64,000 bases of DNA from Candidatus Zixiibacteriota bacterium (GCA_020051695.1 JAGVQM010000011.1:62001-126000); one strand, 5' to 3'. Shown: positions 20,466 through 28,914, counted from the stretch's first letter. Translations and numbers: made by a program. Notes: generated from the letters alone by a model not told the origin.

Positions 20466-20924
20466 TTACTCCAATGATTGTTTGCCGGTCATCGATTCAA
20501 TGTCGATTTTGATAATCACCATCCTATCCAACAGTGTTTGCGGATATTCCTGGCCGTCGGATTGATATTGCGTCATCAAGACGTCCAATCCTGCTATTTT
20601 GCCCGTATCGTCGGTGATAATCGATGCGGTACCGTAACCGATGATGCTTTTGTACCTGGTGTTGCAGTTGTGCACCGAGTCGGTGTTGATGACGGCAACG
20701 TCGGTATCAACCTGAAAGCAGACGCGGTTATTTCGGCGGAGCATGTCGATTTTCTTGCCTTCCGGCGCCGAATGAATGTACAAGGCGTTATCGGCATAGC
20801 CGTAATTCACCGCAACGACATAGGGGATATCGTTTTCCGCCATGGCCAGACGGCAGATTTCTCCGCGACGGAGGATATTTTCCATCTCGGTGTGGTCGGT
20901 GATTTCTTTCTCTTTGCGGCGCAT
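20466..20924 (-). CDS. Pyridoxamine 5'-phosphate oxidase family (NimA-like) protein
   Basis: 152 residues from the ATG at 20924 (MRRKEKEITDHTEMENIL). The frame is open to 20978, but that part is encoded by an intergenic palindrome. It has the split-barrel FMN-binding fold: EICRLAMAENDIPYVVAVNYGY, LYIHSAPEGKKIDMLRRNNRVCFQVD, and the later YKSIIGYGTASII. Members include nitroimidazole reductase NimA and other small flavoproteins; without biochemistry the role is general flavin- or heme-dependent reduction. It is followed at once by the GNAT gene. Confidence 0.85.
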   Translation of the reverse strand: MRRKEKEITDHTEMENILRRGEICRLAMAENDIPYVVAVNYGYADNALYIHSAPEGKKIDMLRRNNRVCFQVDTDVAVINTDSVHNCNTRYKSIIGYGTASIITDDTGKIAGLDVLMTQYQSDGQEYPQTLLDRMVIIKIDIESMTGKQSLE

Positions 20925-20942
20925 GGGATGATTCTCGTATTT

Positions 20943-21047
20943 CGGTACCCCACCGCTTGCGGTGGGTTTTTTCACCATTTACTGACCCGCCCCAAGGGGC
21001 GGGGTACCGTCCGGTCAGGAGGGGTTTCCTGACCGTGCGGCAACTCC
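20943..21047. repeat. Cluster of intergenic palindromes
   Basis: Three dyads in 105 bases: CCCACCGCTTGCGGTGGG (followed by six T on the plus strand), CCGCCCCAAGGGGCGG, and GGTCAGGAGGGGTTTCCTGACC. Two have a GGTACC flank, as does the copy at 17612-17638. They separate the HD-like gene from the flavin gene. Confidence 0.6.
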
Positions 21048-21048
21048 A

Positions 21049-21582
21049 TCATCCTCCGACCAGTTCAAAATCAATAAAATCGCAATGGTGGAACACAATG
21101 CCCTCCGGCGTGCGTTTGCCGCCGGCGGCTTCCTTGGAGTGCATGGCGATCACATGCAGCACCGCATCGGGAATTTTCTGCTCCCAGGCCAGTCCGACAC
21201 CGGAAAATGGATGACGCAAGTATTTGGCATGTTCGGATTTGACATACTTCCCGTCGACATAGGCAAACTCCAGCACCTTGCCGACATCGGCGAGCAAGGC
21301 CCCGGCAATCAAGATATCGCGGTTGACATTGTTGCGGTCGCCATAGGCCTTCTGTAACACGTCCCACGTAGCCATACACATGCGGCACACCGTGCGCACA
21401 TGTTCGATAAAAGTCACCTTCACTCCGGAAACCAGCAGGGTGAACGGCATCGTCTTCAGGTTGTCCAGCGACAGGTCGCCTTTGTCCAGCGCAGCGCCCC
21501 AGGTGTTAATCGTGTTTTCGCGCAGCGTGGCGTCGGCGATTTCGTTGACTTCGGGGAGCATCTTGATGATTTGATCACGCAT
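21049..21582 (-). CDS. HD-superfamily-like protein with altered HD motif
   Basis: 177 residues resembling small HD phosphohydrolases: an N-terminal metal His (EHVRTVCRM), a core helix GALLADVGKVLEF, then YLRHPFSGVGLAWE and VLHVIAMHS. The hallmark HD doublet, normally in a motif like LLHDVGK, reads A-D here, so the first metal ligand is missing and classic hydrolysis is doubtful. It may bind a nucleotide or act as a regulator. It lies 69 bases downstream of the citryl-CoA lyase gene with a good binding site (AAGGAATTT), so it is probably part of that operon. Confidence 0.7.
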   Translation of the reverse strand: MRDQIIKMLPEVNEIADATLRENTINTWGAALDKGDLSLDNLKTMPFTLLVSGVKVTFIEHVRTVCRMCMATWDVLQKAYGDRNNVNRDILIAGALLADVGKVLEFAYVDGKYVKSEHAKYLRHPFSGVGLAWEQKIPDAVLHVIAMHSKEAAGGKRTPEGIVFHHCDFIDFELVGG

Positions 21583-21602
21583 ATAAATTCCTTCGTCTCA
21601 AT

Positions 21603-21632
21603 GCGCGGTCAGCTCATGGGCTGATCCGCACA
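21603..21632. repeat. GGTCAGC/GCTGATCC palindrome copy
   Basis: GCGGTCAGCTCATGGGCTGA followed by TCCGCACAT, a member of the palindrome family also present at 17768-17840 and 54074-54106. It sits between the HD-like gene and citryl-CoA lyase. Confidence 0.55.
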
Positions 21633-21651
21633 TGTTGATCCAATCACATCT

Positions 21652-22428
21652 CTATGGCTTGCGCTCGGCCGGGCCGTCATAGGTCCAGGCGCCGGGATCG
21701 ATCTTGCGCATCGGTTTGTGCCGGGTGCGTTCTTCGTGAACGTGTGCGATGATCCCTGCCGTGCGCGAGAGAATAAAAAACGCATTGGACAGGTCCGGAG
21801 GCACATTCAATTCGCACAACACGGCGCCGATAGCGCCGTCCACATTCAACGGCAATTCTTTGCCCAACACCTTCGGCAAAGCACTTGCGATGGCCAGGGA
21901 CATCGTGACATACGGGCCGCCAAACCCGAGTTCCTCGGCCAGTCGCATCAATTTCACTTTGCGCGGGTCCTCGGTGTGCACGCGATGGCCGTAACCGAAC
22001 AAAGTCTTTTTGGCGGCGCGATAGTCGGTGACCAGTTTTGTCGCGGCGTCGGCGGCGGAGAGGTTGTTCTCCTTTTGCAGCTTCACGGCCGCGATCAGCA
22101 TTTTCATGCAATTTTCAATGGCGCCGCCGTGATACTGGTTGATCGACATGATCCCCGCCGCGATGGACGCCGACAGCGATGCCCCGGTGGAGGCCACGAC
22201 CAATGAAGACAAAATCGACGGCGGGGTGACGCCATGATCGACCGATGAAACGAGGATCGCATCGATCATTCTGCCGGTCTTGTCGTCGGGCAACTCACCG
22301 AAAATCGCCAGATAGGCGACCTGCGCGAAACTGGCCGTGCCCATCAGCTCCGCAATCGGATAACCACGGACGTTGATTTTATTTTTGCCGATATCGGTGA
22401 TCGCGGTCGGCCAGTTATTTTCACTCAT
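21652..22428 (-). CDS. ccl: Citryl-CoA lyase (citrate-synthase fold)
   Basis: 258 residues: a citrate-synthase-fold protein much shorter than true citrate synthases (about 370-430), matching the length of citryl-CoA lyases. It should split citryl-CoA into acetyl-CoA and oxaloacetate. Conserved catalytic-type residues are His in SSVDHGVTPPS, the motif GYGHRVHTEDPR, and Asp in NVDGAIGAVLCEL. The binding site AGGGGTGAAC precedes the ATG at 22428. The stop of the synthetase small subunit is 17 bases upstream, so the three genes 24972 to 21652 form a natural citrate-cleavage operon. Citrate synthase in the forward direction is an alternative but less likely at this length. Confidence 0.85.
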   Translation of the reverse strand: MSENNWPTAITDIGKNKINVRGYPIAELMGTASFAQVAYLAIFGELPDDKTGRMIDAILVSSVDHGVTPPSILSSLVVASTGASLSASIAAGIMSINQYHGGAIENCMKMLIAAVKLQKENNLSAADAATKLVTDYRAAKKTLFGYGHRVHTEDPRKVKLMRLAEELGFGGPYVTMSLAIASALPKVLGKELPLNVDGAIGAVLCELNVPPDLSNAFFILSRTAGIIAHVHEERTRHKPMRKIDPGAWTYDGPAERKP

Positions 22429-22445
22429 AGTTCACCCCTGGTTGC

Positions 22446-23357
22446 TTACATCTTTCCCGATAAACTTGCCAGCACCTTTTTGGTGACGGCCGGAATATCG
22501 CCGAAATTTTCCACGACATGCGCACCGGCGGTTTTCAGCCGTTCGACTTTGCCTTCATACGTGCCTCGGCCGCCCTCGATGATCGCTCCGGCATGGGAAA
22601 AACGTGTGCCGGATTTGGCGCCGCGTCCGCCGATGTAGGCGATAATCGGTTTGGTGACCGCGCCGGACTCAATCAAATCGGCGACGGTTTCCTCCTGTGA
22701 GCCGCCGATCTCGCCGAACATGACCACGGCTTTTGTCTCCGGATCGGCCTCGTATTTTTTGATGATTTCCGGGTGGGGGAGACCGACGACCGCATCGCCG
22801 CCCACATGGACGATTGACGACAATCCCACACCGGCCCGGGACAGGTAATAGGCAATCGATGAGGTAATCCCGCCCGAACGGGAGGTCACCCCGCAGTTGC
22901 CCGGCAAAAACCAGTTGCGCGCTGAGGCCGCGCTGCCGCCGATCATGCCTAAAACGGCCTTACCAGGGGACAGCAGACCCAGCGTGTTGGGCCCGACGAA
23001 CTCCGCGCCCATTTCTTTGGCGACTGCAGCGATTTCCAGCACATCGTAAATCGGCACGCGGTCGGGGACAATCACCAGCAGCTTGATCCCGGCGGACAAC
23101 GCCTCGATGGCCGCGTCCTTGACCAGGGGCGCGGGAACAAATATCGTGGAGATGTCGACCTGTCCGATGGTTTCGACCGCCTCTTCCAGCGTGTCGAAGA
23201 CCGGGACCCCCAGCACGGTTTCGCCGCCTTTGCCGGGGGTACACCCCGCTACAACAGTGGTGCCGTATTCAATCATCAATTTCGCCCGGGCCATGCCCTC
23301 GCGGCCGGTGATGCCCTGGACGATGACTTTTTTGGTTTGATCGATGAGGATGCTCAT
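22446..23357 (-). CDS. Succinyl/citryl-CoA synthetase alpha-like subunit
   Basis: 303 residues from the ATG at 23357 ([18 protein letters not shown]). It has the CoA-binding Rossmann domain ([38 protein letters not shown]) and the ligase domain with the phosphorylated His in [11 protein letters not shown]. It is the SucD-like partner of the ATP-grasp subunit encoded just upstream. Together the pair would make an acyl-CoA from ATP, CoA and a carboxylic acid. The neighbouring citryl-CoA lyase argues for citrate as substrate (CcsB-like), while succinate remains possible. The sequence alone does not decide between them. Confidence 0.88.
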   Translation of the reverse strand: MSILIDQTKKVIVQGITGREGMARAKLMIEYGTTVVAGCTPGKGGETVLGVPVFDTLEEAVETIGQVDISTIFVPAPLVKDAAIEALSAGIKLLVIVPDRVPIYDVLEIAAVAKEMGAEFVGPNTLGLLSPGKAVLGMIGGSAASARNWFLPGNCGVTSRSGGITSSIAYYLSRAGVGLSSIVHVGGDAVVGLPHPEIIKKYEADPETKAVVMFGEIGGSQEETVADLIESGAVTKPIIAYIGGRGAKSGTRFSHAGAIIEGGRGTYEGKVERLKTAGAHVVENFGDIPAVTKKVLASLSGKM

Positions 23358-23430
23358 GAGTTTTCTCGTTCTCAATATATCCATGTCGGGTTTCTCCGTC
23401 CCCGCCGTGGCGGGGCCTCCGGAACCCGAC

Positions 23431-24972
23431 CTACGTTCTACCCAAATATTTGTCCAGGCCCGCAATCGGCAAATCCACGTACCCGCCGGCGGCGCCGTGC
23501 TGCTCGCATTCGATCTCGCAGGCCAGGCATTCGGTACATTTGCCTTTGGCCGCATCCTCGACAGTGATCGCCAGGACCGGCAAACCATTCTCCAGTTTCA
23601 GGATTTTCGGCACACACTTTTCGACACAAATTTTTGATTCACATTTCGCGCATCGATCGTGATCGAAGGTAACCTTGCCGGTAATGGTCTTGAATGAATA
23701 CGGTTTCGCCGCCATCGGCTTTGGCCGGGGTTTGGGTTTTTCCGCCGGGGGCCGGTATTCGGCCAGCAGTTTTTGCATCCGCTCGGCACAGTAATCGGCC
23801 GGGTCGTCTTTTTTGTACCCCTCCACCGGCGCAGGCAGGTCGGTCGTATATTCCGTTAAAATCTTGATCGCCAGGTCTTCAAGGTTGCCGCCCAGCCGGA
23901 TGACTACCGGGACCGAGATATTTTCCTCGCGGAAGGCCTTGACCAGTCCACGCGCCGAGTGAAATTGTTCCTGCGAAGCCACGCCGGAACCCGAGCCGAA
24001 ATAGCCGTCAATATTGGGCTGGGCCAGGATGATTTTCGCCGCGCGATAGACTTTCGAGGCCGGGGGGTTGCCGGAGGTGTCGCAGAAATTGGCGATCTGG
24101 TAGCCGCGTTTGGTTAGCGCGTCCATGGACATCATCGACCCCCCGCCGCCCGCGCCATGGAAGCCGAGGTATTTTTCGCCTTTGTTGTATCCCCGGGCCA
24201 GTTCGATGAAATAGAACGTCCCGCGCCAATCGTTTTTTTCCACGTCGTAGGCGATTTTATCGAGTGCGGTGGGCGGGTGGCCGAATTCCCGGGCGATTTC
24301 GATGCCCAGGTCGGCGTGCCGGAAAACCGCATAGTCATCGACGGTGAACCGGCAGTCGGCGGCGACAATCTCGCCGGATTCGACAACCACCAGCGGATTA
24401 ATCTCCGCCGAACGGGCCTCGTATTTCCGGGCTGCCTCATATAATTTGACCGCCGTCCCGGCAAGCTGGACTTGCAGTTTGCCGGTAACGCCGGTTTTGC
24501 GGATGGCGTTACGTGCCTCGAAATCCCGTAGACCCCAGCGGATATCGACCAGGGCATGAGCGACTTTGTCCGGGTGGGCCCGGGCGATTTCCTCGATACC
24601 GGTGCCGCCGACCGAAGAAAAAATCATGCGCGGGCATTTGTTGGTGTCGTCGATGATTATCCCGAGATAGAATTCGCGCGTAATTTTTAATTTTTCTTCA
24701 ACGAGTACTTCGGTGACCGGGAAGCCCTTGATTTCCAGTCCCAGCATTTTTTGCACCGCGGCCCGGGCCTCCGCGGGCGAACCGGCGAACGCGATGGCGC
24801 CGATCGAGGCGCGGCCGGTGGTCCAGGCCTGAGCTTTGATCACCGCGGGAAGGCCGACGGTTTCTATTGCCTCGTCGGTTTCGCCGACATTTCGGACGAC
24901 ACGATATTGAGGAATTTTAATCCCGGCCTCGGCCAGGAGTTTTTTGCCTTGATATTCATGCAGTCGAGCCAT
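23431..24972 (-). CDS. ATP-grasp CoA synthetase beta subunit fused to a 2x[4Fe-4S] ferredoxin domain
   Basis: 513 residues; ordinary SucC has about 390. Residues 1-230 are an ATP-grasp domain (RLHEYQGKKLLAEAGI, AEINPLVVVESGE), about 250-400 the flavodoxin-like ligase domain (GSGSGVASQEQFHSARG, VVIRLGGNLEDLAIKI). After a Pro/Lys linker (PKPRPKPMAAKP) comes an extra domain with eight cysteines in two ferredoxin sets, CAKCESKICVEKC (about 443) and CTECLACEIEC (about 480). This predicts two 4Fe-4S clusters on a CoA synthetase, which needs no redox cofactor. The start has AGGAGG ten bases upstream. With the alpha-like subunit and lyase it would cleave citrate in two steps, as in Hydrogenobacter CcsA/CcsB/Ccl, perhaps docked to a ferredoxin-dependent partner. 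Confidence 0.88.
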   Translation of the reverse strand: MARLHEYQGKKLLAEAGIKIPQYRVVRNVGETDEAIETVGLPAVIKAQAWTTGRASIGAIAFAGSPAEARAAVQKMLGLEIKGFPVTEVLVEEKLKITREFYLGIIIDDTNKCPRMIFSSVGGTGIEEIARAHPDKVAHALVDIRWGLRDFEARNAIRKTGVTGKLQVQLAGTAVKLYEAARKYEARSAEINPLVVVESGEIVAADCRFTVDDYAVFRHADLGIEIAREFGHPPTALDKIAYDVEKNDWRGTFYFIELARGYNKGEKYLGFHGAGGGGSMMSMDALTKRGYQIANFCDTSGNPPASKVYRAAKIILAQPNIDGYFGSGSGVASQEQFHSARGLVKAFREENISVPVVIRLGGNLEDLAIKILTEYTTDLPAPVEGYKKDDPADYCAERMQKLLAEYRPPAEKPKPRPKPMAAKPYSFKTITGKVTFDHDRCAKCESKICVEKCVPKILKLENGLPVLAITVEDAAKGKCTECLACEIECEQHGAAGGYVDLPIAGLDKYLGRT

Positions 24973-25155
24973 AAAATGCCTTTCCTCCTGAGTCGGCCCC
25001 TAAGAAAACCGATTCGGATCGGGAAAGCAACTGCCGGGTGGCGGCGAAATGATTGTAGACAGTGAGCATAACGGGTTTTGTCAATCCTATGACTAGTATT
25101 GCAGAAGCGAAATAGTAAATCCGGTAATACTGACTTGGACGGGCCATGAACAGGG

Positions 25156-26301
25156 CTAATTATTTTTTTCCAGCCAAGCCAGCCATTTTTCATCGTCCTC
25201 ACCGTAGGCCAGGCCGGTACACCGCTCCAACGCCTTAATCGATTCCTCGCGGTACTTTTTATATCTGAGCCCGATCCGGATCAGGGCGGGTATACCGCGG
25301 TCGTCGCCCAGACGGCACAGCGCGATACAAGTCACCACGCGTGTTTCACGGTTGCTTTCGTAATAGCGGGAGAATATTGCCGGAATCGATGACGTATCAC
25401 CCTCGGCCGAAAGGGTCAGCATGGCCTCGTACACCCATTCTTTTGTTTTGCCGCCGTAAATAATGCCCCGCATCAGCGGCCGGTAGACTGCCGTGTCGGA
25501 TTTCGCGGCATGCTGCAACACCCGATGGGCGGCATCACCCCAGGCAAAACGGGCCAGGGAATCGGCCTGAGCGGGCCACAACGAGGATTTGCAGGCCTCA
25601 AGCCGGTCGAGGAGTAAATTCTGAACTTCGGGGATTCCCGTGAGGATCAATAACTTCCACATACGCCCATCGTCCGCGCAAGCGGAAGCCAGCCGCTCGA
25701 TGATCCGCCGCTGGGAAGTGGAATCCACATGCCGGAAGCAAACCCAGTAACCGTTGTCCGCGCCGGGGAATTCAGTTTCGGTCAGGCAGACGATCATCGA
25801 GGAATCAGCGTAGGTCGGGCTCTTGAACAAGGCCTTCGTAAACAGGTCGGCCCACTCATCCTCCGGCAGACCGTGGCGCAGGACAAACGGAATGGCCGCC
25901 GCCACCCTTCTGGTATATGAAACCAGTTTCCGCGGGCTGAGCAGGTCCTCGCCGAGTTTATCCAGCGCGGGCCGGTCTTTCAAATGGGCCAGCAGCATCG
26001 TGCCGATGAGCGTATCAATGCGGCCGGCTTCTATTCCCTTTCGGATGGCCTGGATGGCTTCAGCCCCGCCTTCGAGGTATTCGTCGGGGAACAGTACTTT
26101 CGTCCGATTAAGTTCAAACTCGTACCCCAACTCCGAGTCTGCCCGTCCGACTGCCACCATATTGGGCAGTTGTTTCTCCAGTGTTTCCCAGTCGGTTTGT
26201 GCTGCCCCATCCGTTGCGCCAATCAGGGCCTGCGCGCCTAGGATGATCAATAGTGCCAAGTGCGCGGGCGTTCTTTGTTTGTGTACCATTTTCTGTCTCA
26301 T
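25156..26301 (-). CDS. Exported helical-repeat (HEAT-like) protein of unknown function
   Basis: About 381 residues. The frame is open to 26364, but a signal peptide begins at the ATG at 26301 or 26289 (core LALLIILGAQALIGA, cleavage before AQTDWETL), so the start is placed there. The mature protein consists of paired helices with a C-terminal part typical of HEAT repeats (DTSSIPAIFSRYYESN, TRVVTCIALCRLGDDRGIPA, EESIKALERCTG). No catalytic motif is visible. It probably acts as a periplasmic scaffold. It is upstream of the synthetase gene on the same strand but separated by 183 bases. Confidence 0.6.
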   Translation of the reverse strand: MRQKMVHKQRTPAHLALLIILGAQALIGATDGAAQTDWETLEKQLPNMVAVGRADSELGYEFELNRTKVLFPDEYLEGGAEAIQAIRKGIEAGRIDTLIGTMLLAHLKDRPALDKLGEDLLSPRKLVSYTRRVAAAIPFVLRHGLPEDEWADLFTKALFKSPTYADSSMIVCLTETEFPGADNGYWVCFRHVDSTSQRRIIERLASACADDGRMWKLLILTGIPEVQNLLLDRLEACKSSLWPAQADSLARFAWGDAAHRVLQHAAKSDTAVYRPLMRGIIYGGKTKEWVYEAMLTLSAEGDTSSIPAIFSRYYESNRETRVVTCIALCRLGDDRGIPALIRIGLRYKKYREESIKALERCTGLAYGEDDEKWLAWLEKNN

Positions 26302-26544
26302 AACGCGGTAGTATATGTCAGTGGGCGGATTTTTCCAAGCGTGCTGTGATTTCTCCGGCGCCACATTTGATTATTGTACCGCCGGGGAACCGGGAAGATC
26401 CAATTTGCCGGGTCCGACCGACCTGCGGAATCGTTTGCCTTGCAAAAAGATGGCCGATAGATTCGGCTAAGGCAACAGTGGGGGATAGGATTACTCGCTC
26501 CCGGTCCGAGTCACAAATCCCCGATGTTCGCGCGGGGTTCACGG

Positions 26545-26574
26545 TTGCTTTCGATGAAGATATTCCGTTATGAT
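26545..26574 (+). promoter_or_regulatory. Candidate promoter of the aldehyde dehydrogenase gene
   Basis: TTGCTT (26545-26550), an 18-base spacer and TATGAT (26569-26574) give a fair sigma-70-type promoter 82 bases before the start codon. The rest of the gap from 26302 holds no gene that I can see. Confidence 0.35.
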
Positions 26575-26655
26575 CCGGGGTGGACGGGAATGGACCATGC
26601 CCCTTAAATGAGATGTTGGGAATGTTGCTGCGAGGCAGAATAACAGGAGCAGATC

Positions 26656-28089
26656 ATGAACAATACCCCATGGAAGTATATCGTTGACGGCGCACACGGC
26701 GCCGGGGTGCAGGTGGAGGTCAAATCCCCGTATTCGGGCGAAGTGCTGGCCACGGTCGAATTTGCGACGGCGGCGGTCATCGAACGCGCGCTGGCCAATG
26801 CCGAGGAAGCCAAACGCACGATTATGCCGAACCTCCCCGGTTACAAGCGCGCGGAAATCCTGCTCAAAACCGCCACGCTGATGGAGCGCGAATTCGAAAC
26901 ACTGGCCATGGGCATCGCGCAAGAAGGCGGCAAGCCGTACACCGACGCCAAAATAGAAGTCTCGCGGGCGATTAATACGGTCACTCTGGCCGCGCACGAG
27001 GCAACCTCATTGGACGGCGAGCAATTGCAGATGGACCGCTCGGCGGGACATGAAAATAGAATGGCGTTTGTTACCCGCGAACCGATCGGCGTCGTCGCGG
27101 CGATTTCGGCGTTCAATCATCCGGTGAATTTGATTGCCCATCAGGTGGCCCCGGCGATTGCGGCGGGGTGTCCGGTGGTGGTCAAGCCGGCATCGAGCAC
27201 GCCGTTGTCGTGCATCCGTATGGGGCGATTGTTCCTCGAAGCCGGGTTGCCGCCGAAAGCGTTGAGTGTGGTGCCCTGCCGGGGGGCGGAGGCCCTGTCA
27301 TTGGCTGCCGACAGGCGGGTCGGTTTTCTGACGTTCATCGGCAGCGCGGCAGTGGGCTGGAAATTGCGCAGCAAGTTGCATCCGGGAATTCGGCTGTCGC
27401 TGGAGCATGGCGGTACTGGGACATCGATTGTTGCTAAAGACGCCGATCTTGACCTGGTCGTTGAAAAATCGCTCAAGGGCGGCTACTACCATGCCGGGCA
27501 AGTGTGCGTTTCTGTGCAAAATATGCTTTTGCATCGCAGTCTGTATGACAAGTTTATCGAGAAATTCACCCCACTGGTGGAAAAGCTGAAGGTGGGCGAT
27601 CCGACCGACCCGGCGACCGAAGTCGGGCCGATTATTGATACTTCGGAGTTGAACCGCATAGCAACGACGGTCGAAGACGCGCTGGCGCATGGCGCGAAAT
27701 TGATCACCGGCGGCGAGCGTATGGACCACCAATGCTATCGCCCCACGCTGCTGGGCGGCATGCATCGCGGAATTATGGGTTTCGATGAGGAATTTTTCGG
27801 CCCGGTGGTCAACCTGTGCGCGTTTGATGATATCAACGAAGCGGTGAATATTGCCAATGACTCGAAATTCGGCTTCCAAGCCTCGGTGTATTCGGCGAAT
27901 ATCGATACTGCATTCCGTGTCGCCCGGCGGCTGAACGCTACGGCGGTGATGATCAACGACCATACGGCGTATCGGGTGGACTGGATGCCGTTCGGCGGCC
28001 GCGATTTTTCGGGGATCGGCATCGGTGGGGTCAAATATGCCGTGCACGAGATGACCCGGCCGAAGTTGTATGTGATGAATGTGCGGTAG
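26656..28089 (+). CDS. Aldehyde dehydrogenase family protein
   Basis: 477 residues, full length. It oxidises an aldehyde to the acid with NAD(P). Visible motifs are the NAD-binding ISAFNHPVNLIAHQVAPAIA and VVVKPASSTPLS, the general base Glu in LSLEHGGTGTSIV, the catalytic Cys in HAGQVCVSVQN, and EEFFGPVVN near the C-terminus. The set resembles the succinate-semialdehyde, lactaldehyde and non-phosphorylating glyceraldehyde-3-phosphate group; the substrate is not clear. AACAGGAGCAGATC before the ATG is a good binding site. Its last 28 bases are duplicated behind the downstream transposase (28824-28851). Confidence 0.93.
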   Translation: MNNTPWKYIVDGAHGAGVQVEVKSPYSGEVLATVEFATAAVIERALANAEEAKRTIMPNLPGYKRAEILLKTATLMEREFETLAMGIAQEGGKPYTDAKIEVSRAINTVTLAAHEATSLDGEQLQMDRSAGHENRMAFVTREPIGVVAAISAFNHPVNLIAHQVAPAIAAGCPVVVKPASSTPLSCIRMGRLFLEAGLPPKALSVVPCRGAEALSLAADRRVGFLTFIGSAAVGWKLRSKLHPGIRLSLEHGGTGTSIVAKDADLDLVVEKSLKGGYYHAGQVCVSVQNMLLHRSLYDKFIEKFTPLVEKLKVGDPTDPATEVGPIIDTSELNRIATTVEDALAHGAKLITGGERMDHQCYRPTLLGGMHRGIMGFDEEFFGPVVNLCAFDDINEAVNIANDSKFGFQASVYSANIDTAFRVARRLNATAVMINDHTAYRVDWMPFGGRDFSGIGIGGVKYAVHEMTRPKLYVMNVR

Positions 28090-28116
28090 GCAAGGGGATG
28101 CACCATTCCCGAACAC

Positions 28117-28217
28117 GGTGGCCCACCATTTTATGGTGGGCTGGCAGACGATTAACAGAGGGCGGCCCACCATTTTATGACAGGGTGGCCCACCATTTCA
28201 TGGTGGGCGGGCAGACG
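28117..28217. repeat. REP palindromes upstream of the RAYT transposase
   Basis: Two full copies and one truncated copy of a REP-type unit, GGTGGCCCACCATTTTATGG then TGGGC with a GGCAGACG tail (28117-28150 and about 28182-28217), the truncated one at 28160-28180. An inverted copy is at 28795-28818 behind the transposase. This is the classic arrangement for a REP-associated tyrosine transposase. Confidence 0.85.
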
Positions 28218-28253
28218 TTTGATTATTACGGCGAGTGTTGTATATTTGATACG

Positions 28254-28790
28254 ATGACGCGATTGCGGCATTATGATCATCTGGGAACGGCGCGGTTCGT
28301 TACTTTTGGCTGCTATCGCCGGTATCCCCTCCTGGGCGAGGATTCAGCCGCATCGTTATTTATCGAACAGCTGACGGCGATGCGCAAAGCGCACGACATT
28401 AAAATACTTGGGTACGTGCTGATGCCGGAGCACGTGCATCTGGTTTTGCATCCTCCCGACGACGTGCGCCTTGGTGTGGTGATTGGGCAATTGAAAGCAC
28501 GGACCGCATTGGCGATTCTGGCGGTATGGGCGGAACAGGGTGTCGAGGTGCCCCGGCAACTGATTGTCGTGGGCAGGGGTTGGCGGAGGCATTGCCTGTG
28601 GCAGCGACGGTGTTACGATCATAATTGCCGGACACCGGAAACAGTGCGGGAGAAAATTAACTATTGTCATAACAACCCGGTGGTACGAAAATTGGTCGAT
28701 GACCCGGGGGATTGGCGCTGGTCGAGTTATCGATGGTATGCGGGGAAAAGTGAGGTGCCCCTGGCCGTTGATGCGACACCAATATTTTAG
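28254..28790 (+). mobile_element. REP-associated tyrosine transposase (RAYT, IS200-like Y1 family)
   Basis: 178 residues from the ATG at 28254 (MTRLRHYDHLGTARFVTFGC). The single-strand nuclease motif HUH is seen in LMPEHVHLVLHP, and the catalytic Tyr in EKINYCHNNPVVRKL. The usual C-terminal WRWSSYRWY follows. RAYT proteins cut and join single-stranded REP palindromes and spread them through the chromosome. The palindromes lie on both sides in opposite orientation, so the whole unit (28117-28818) behaves as one mobilised block. The gene looks intact. The frame is open further upstream, but that part is REP DNA. Confidence 0.92.
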
Positions 28791-28794
28791 CAAG

Positions 28795-28818
28795 CCCACC
28801 ATGGAATGGTGGGCCACC
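28795..28818. repeat. Inverted REP copy downstream of RAYT
   Basis: CCCACCATGGAATGGTGGGC followed by CACC is the reverse complement of the REP unit found at 28117-28217. It closes the RAYT block on the right. Confidence 0.8.
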
Positions 28819-28823
28819 CGGTC

Positions 28824-28851
28824 AAGTTGTATGTGGTAAATGTGCGGTAGG
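28824..28851 (+). repeat. Duplicate of the 3' end of the aldehyde dehydrogenase gene
   Basis: 28 bases here match 28063-28090 at 26 of 28 positions and include the dehydrogenase stop codon; read in frame they give KLYVVNVR-stop against KLYVMNVR-stop. The similarity reaches a few bases further left (ACCCGG) with one indel. The two copies flank the REP/RAYT block directly. Confidence 0.8.
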
Positions 28852-28914
28852 TGGGAATAAAGTGATGGCTGCGACTTGCATTGATGGAAATCCTAAAATG
28901 GGAGGGCATCGAAG

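Noticed and set aside
20946-20969. Hairpin with six T as a rho-independent terminator
   Set aside because: It reads on the plus strand, where no gene lies upstream, and it belongs to a cluster of similar GGTACC-flanked palindromes; I treat it as a repeat.
28117-28818. CRISPR array (several similar short repeats close together)
   Set aside because: The units are palindromic REP sequences in inverted arrangement around a RAYT gene, with no regular spacers and no cas genes.
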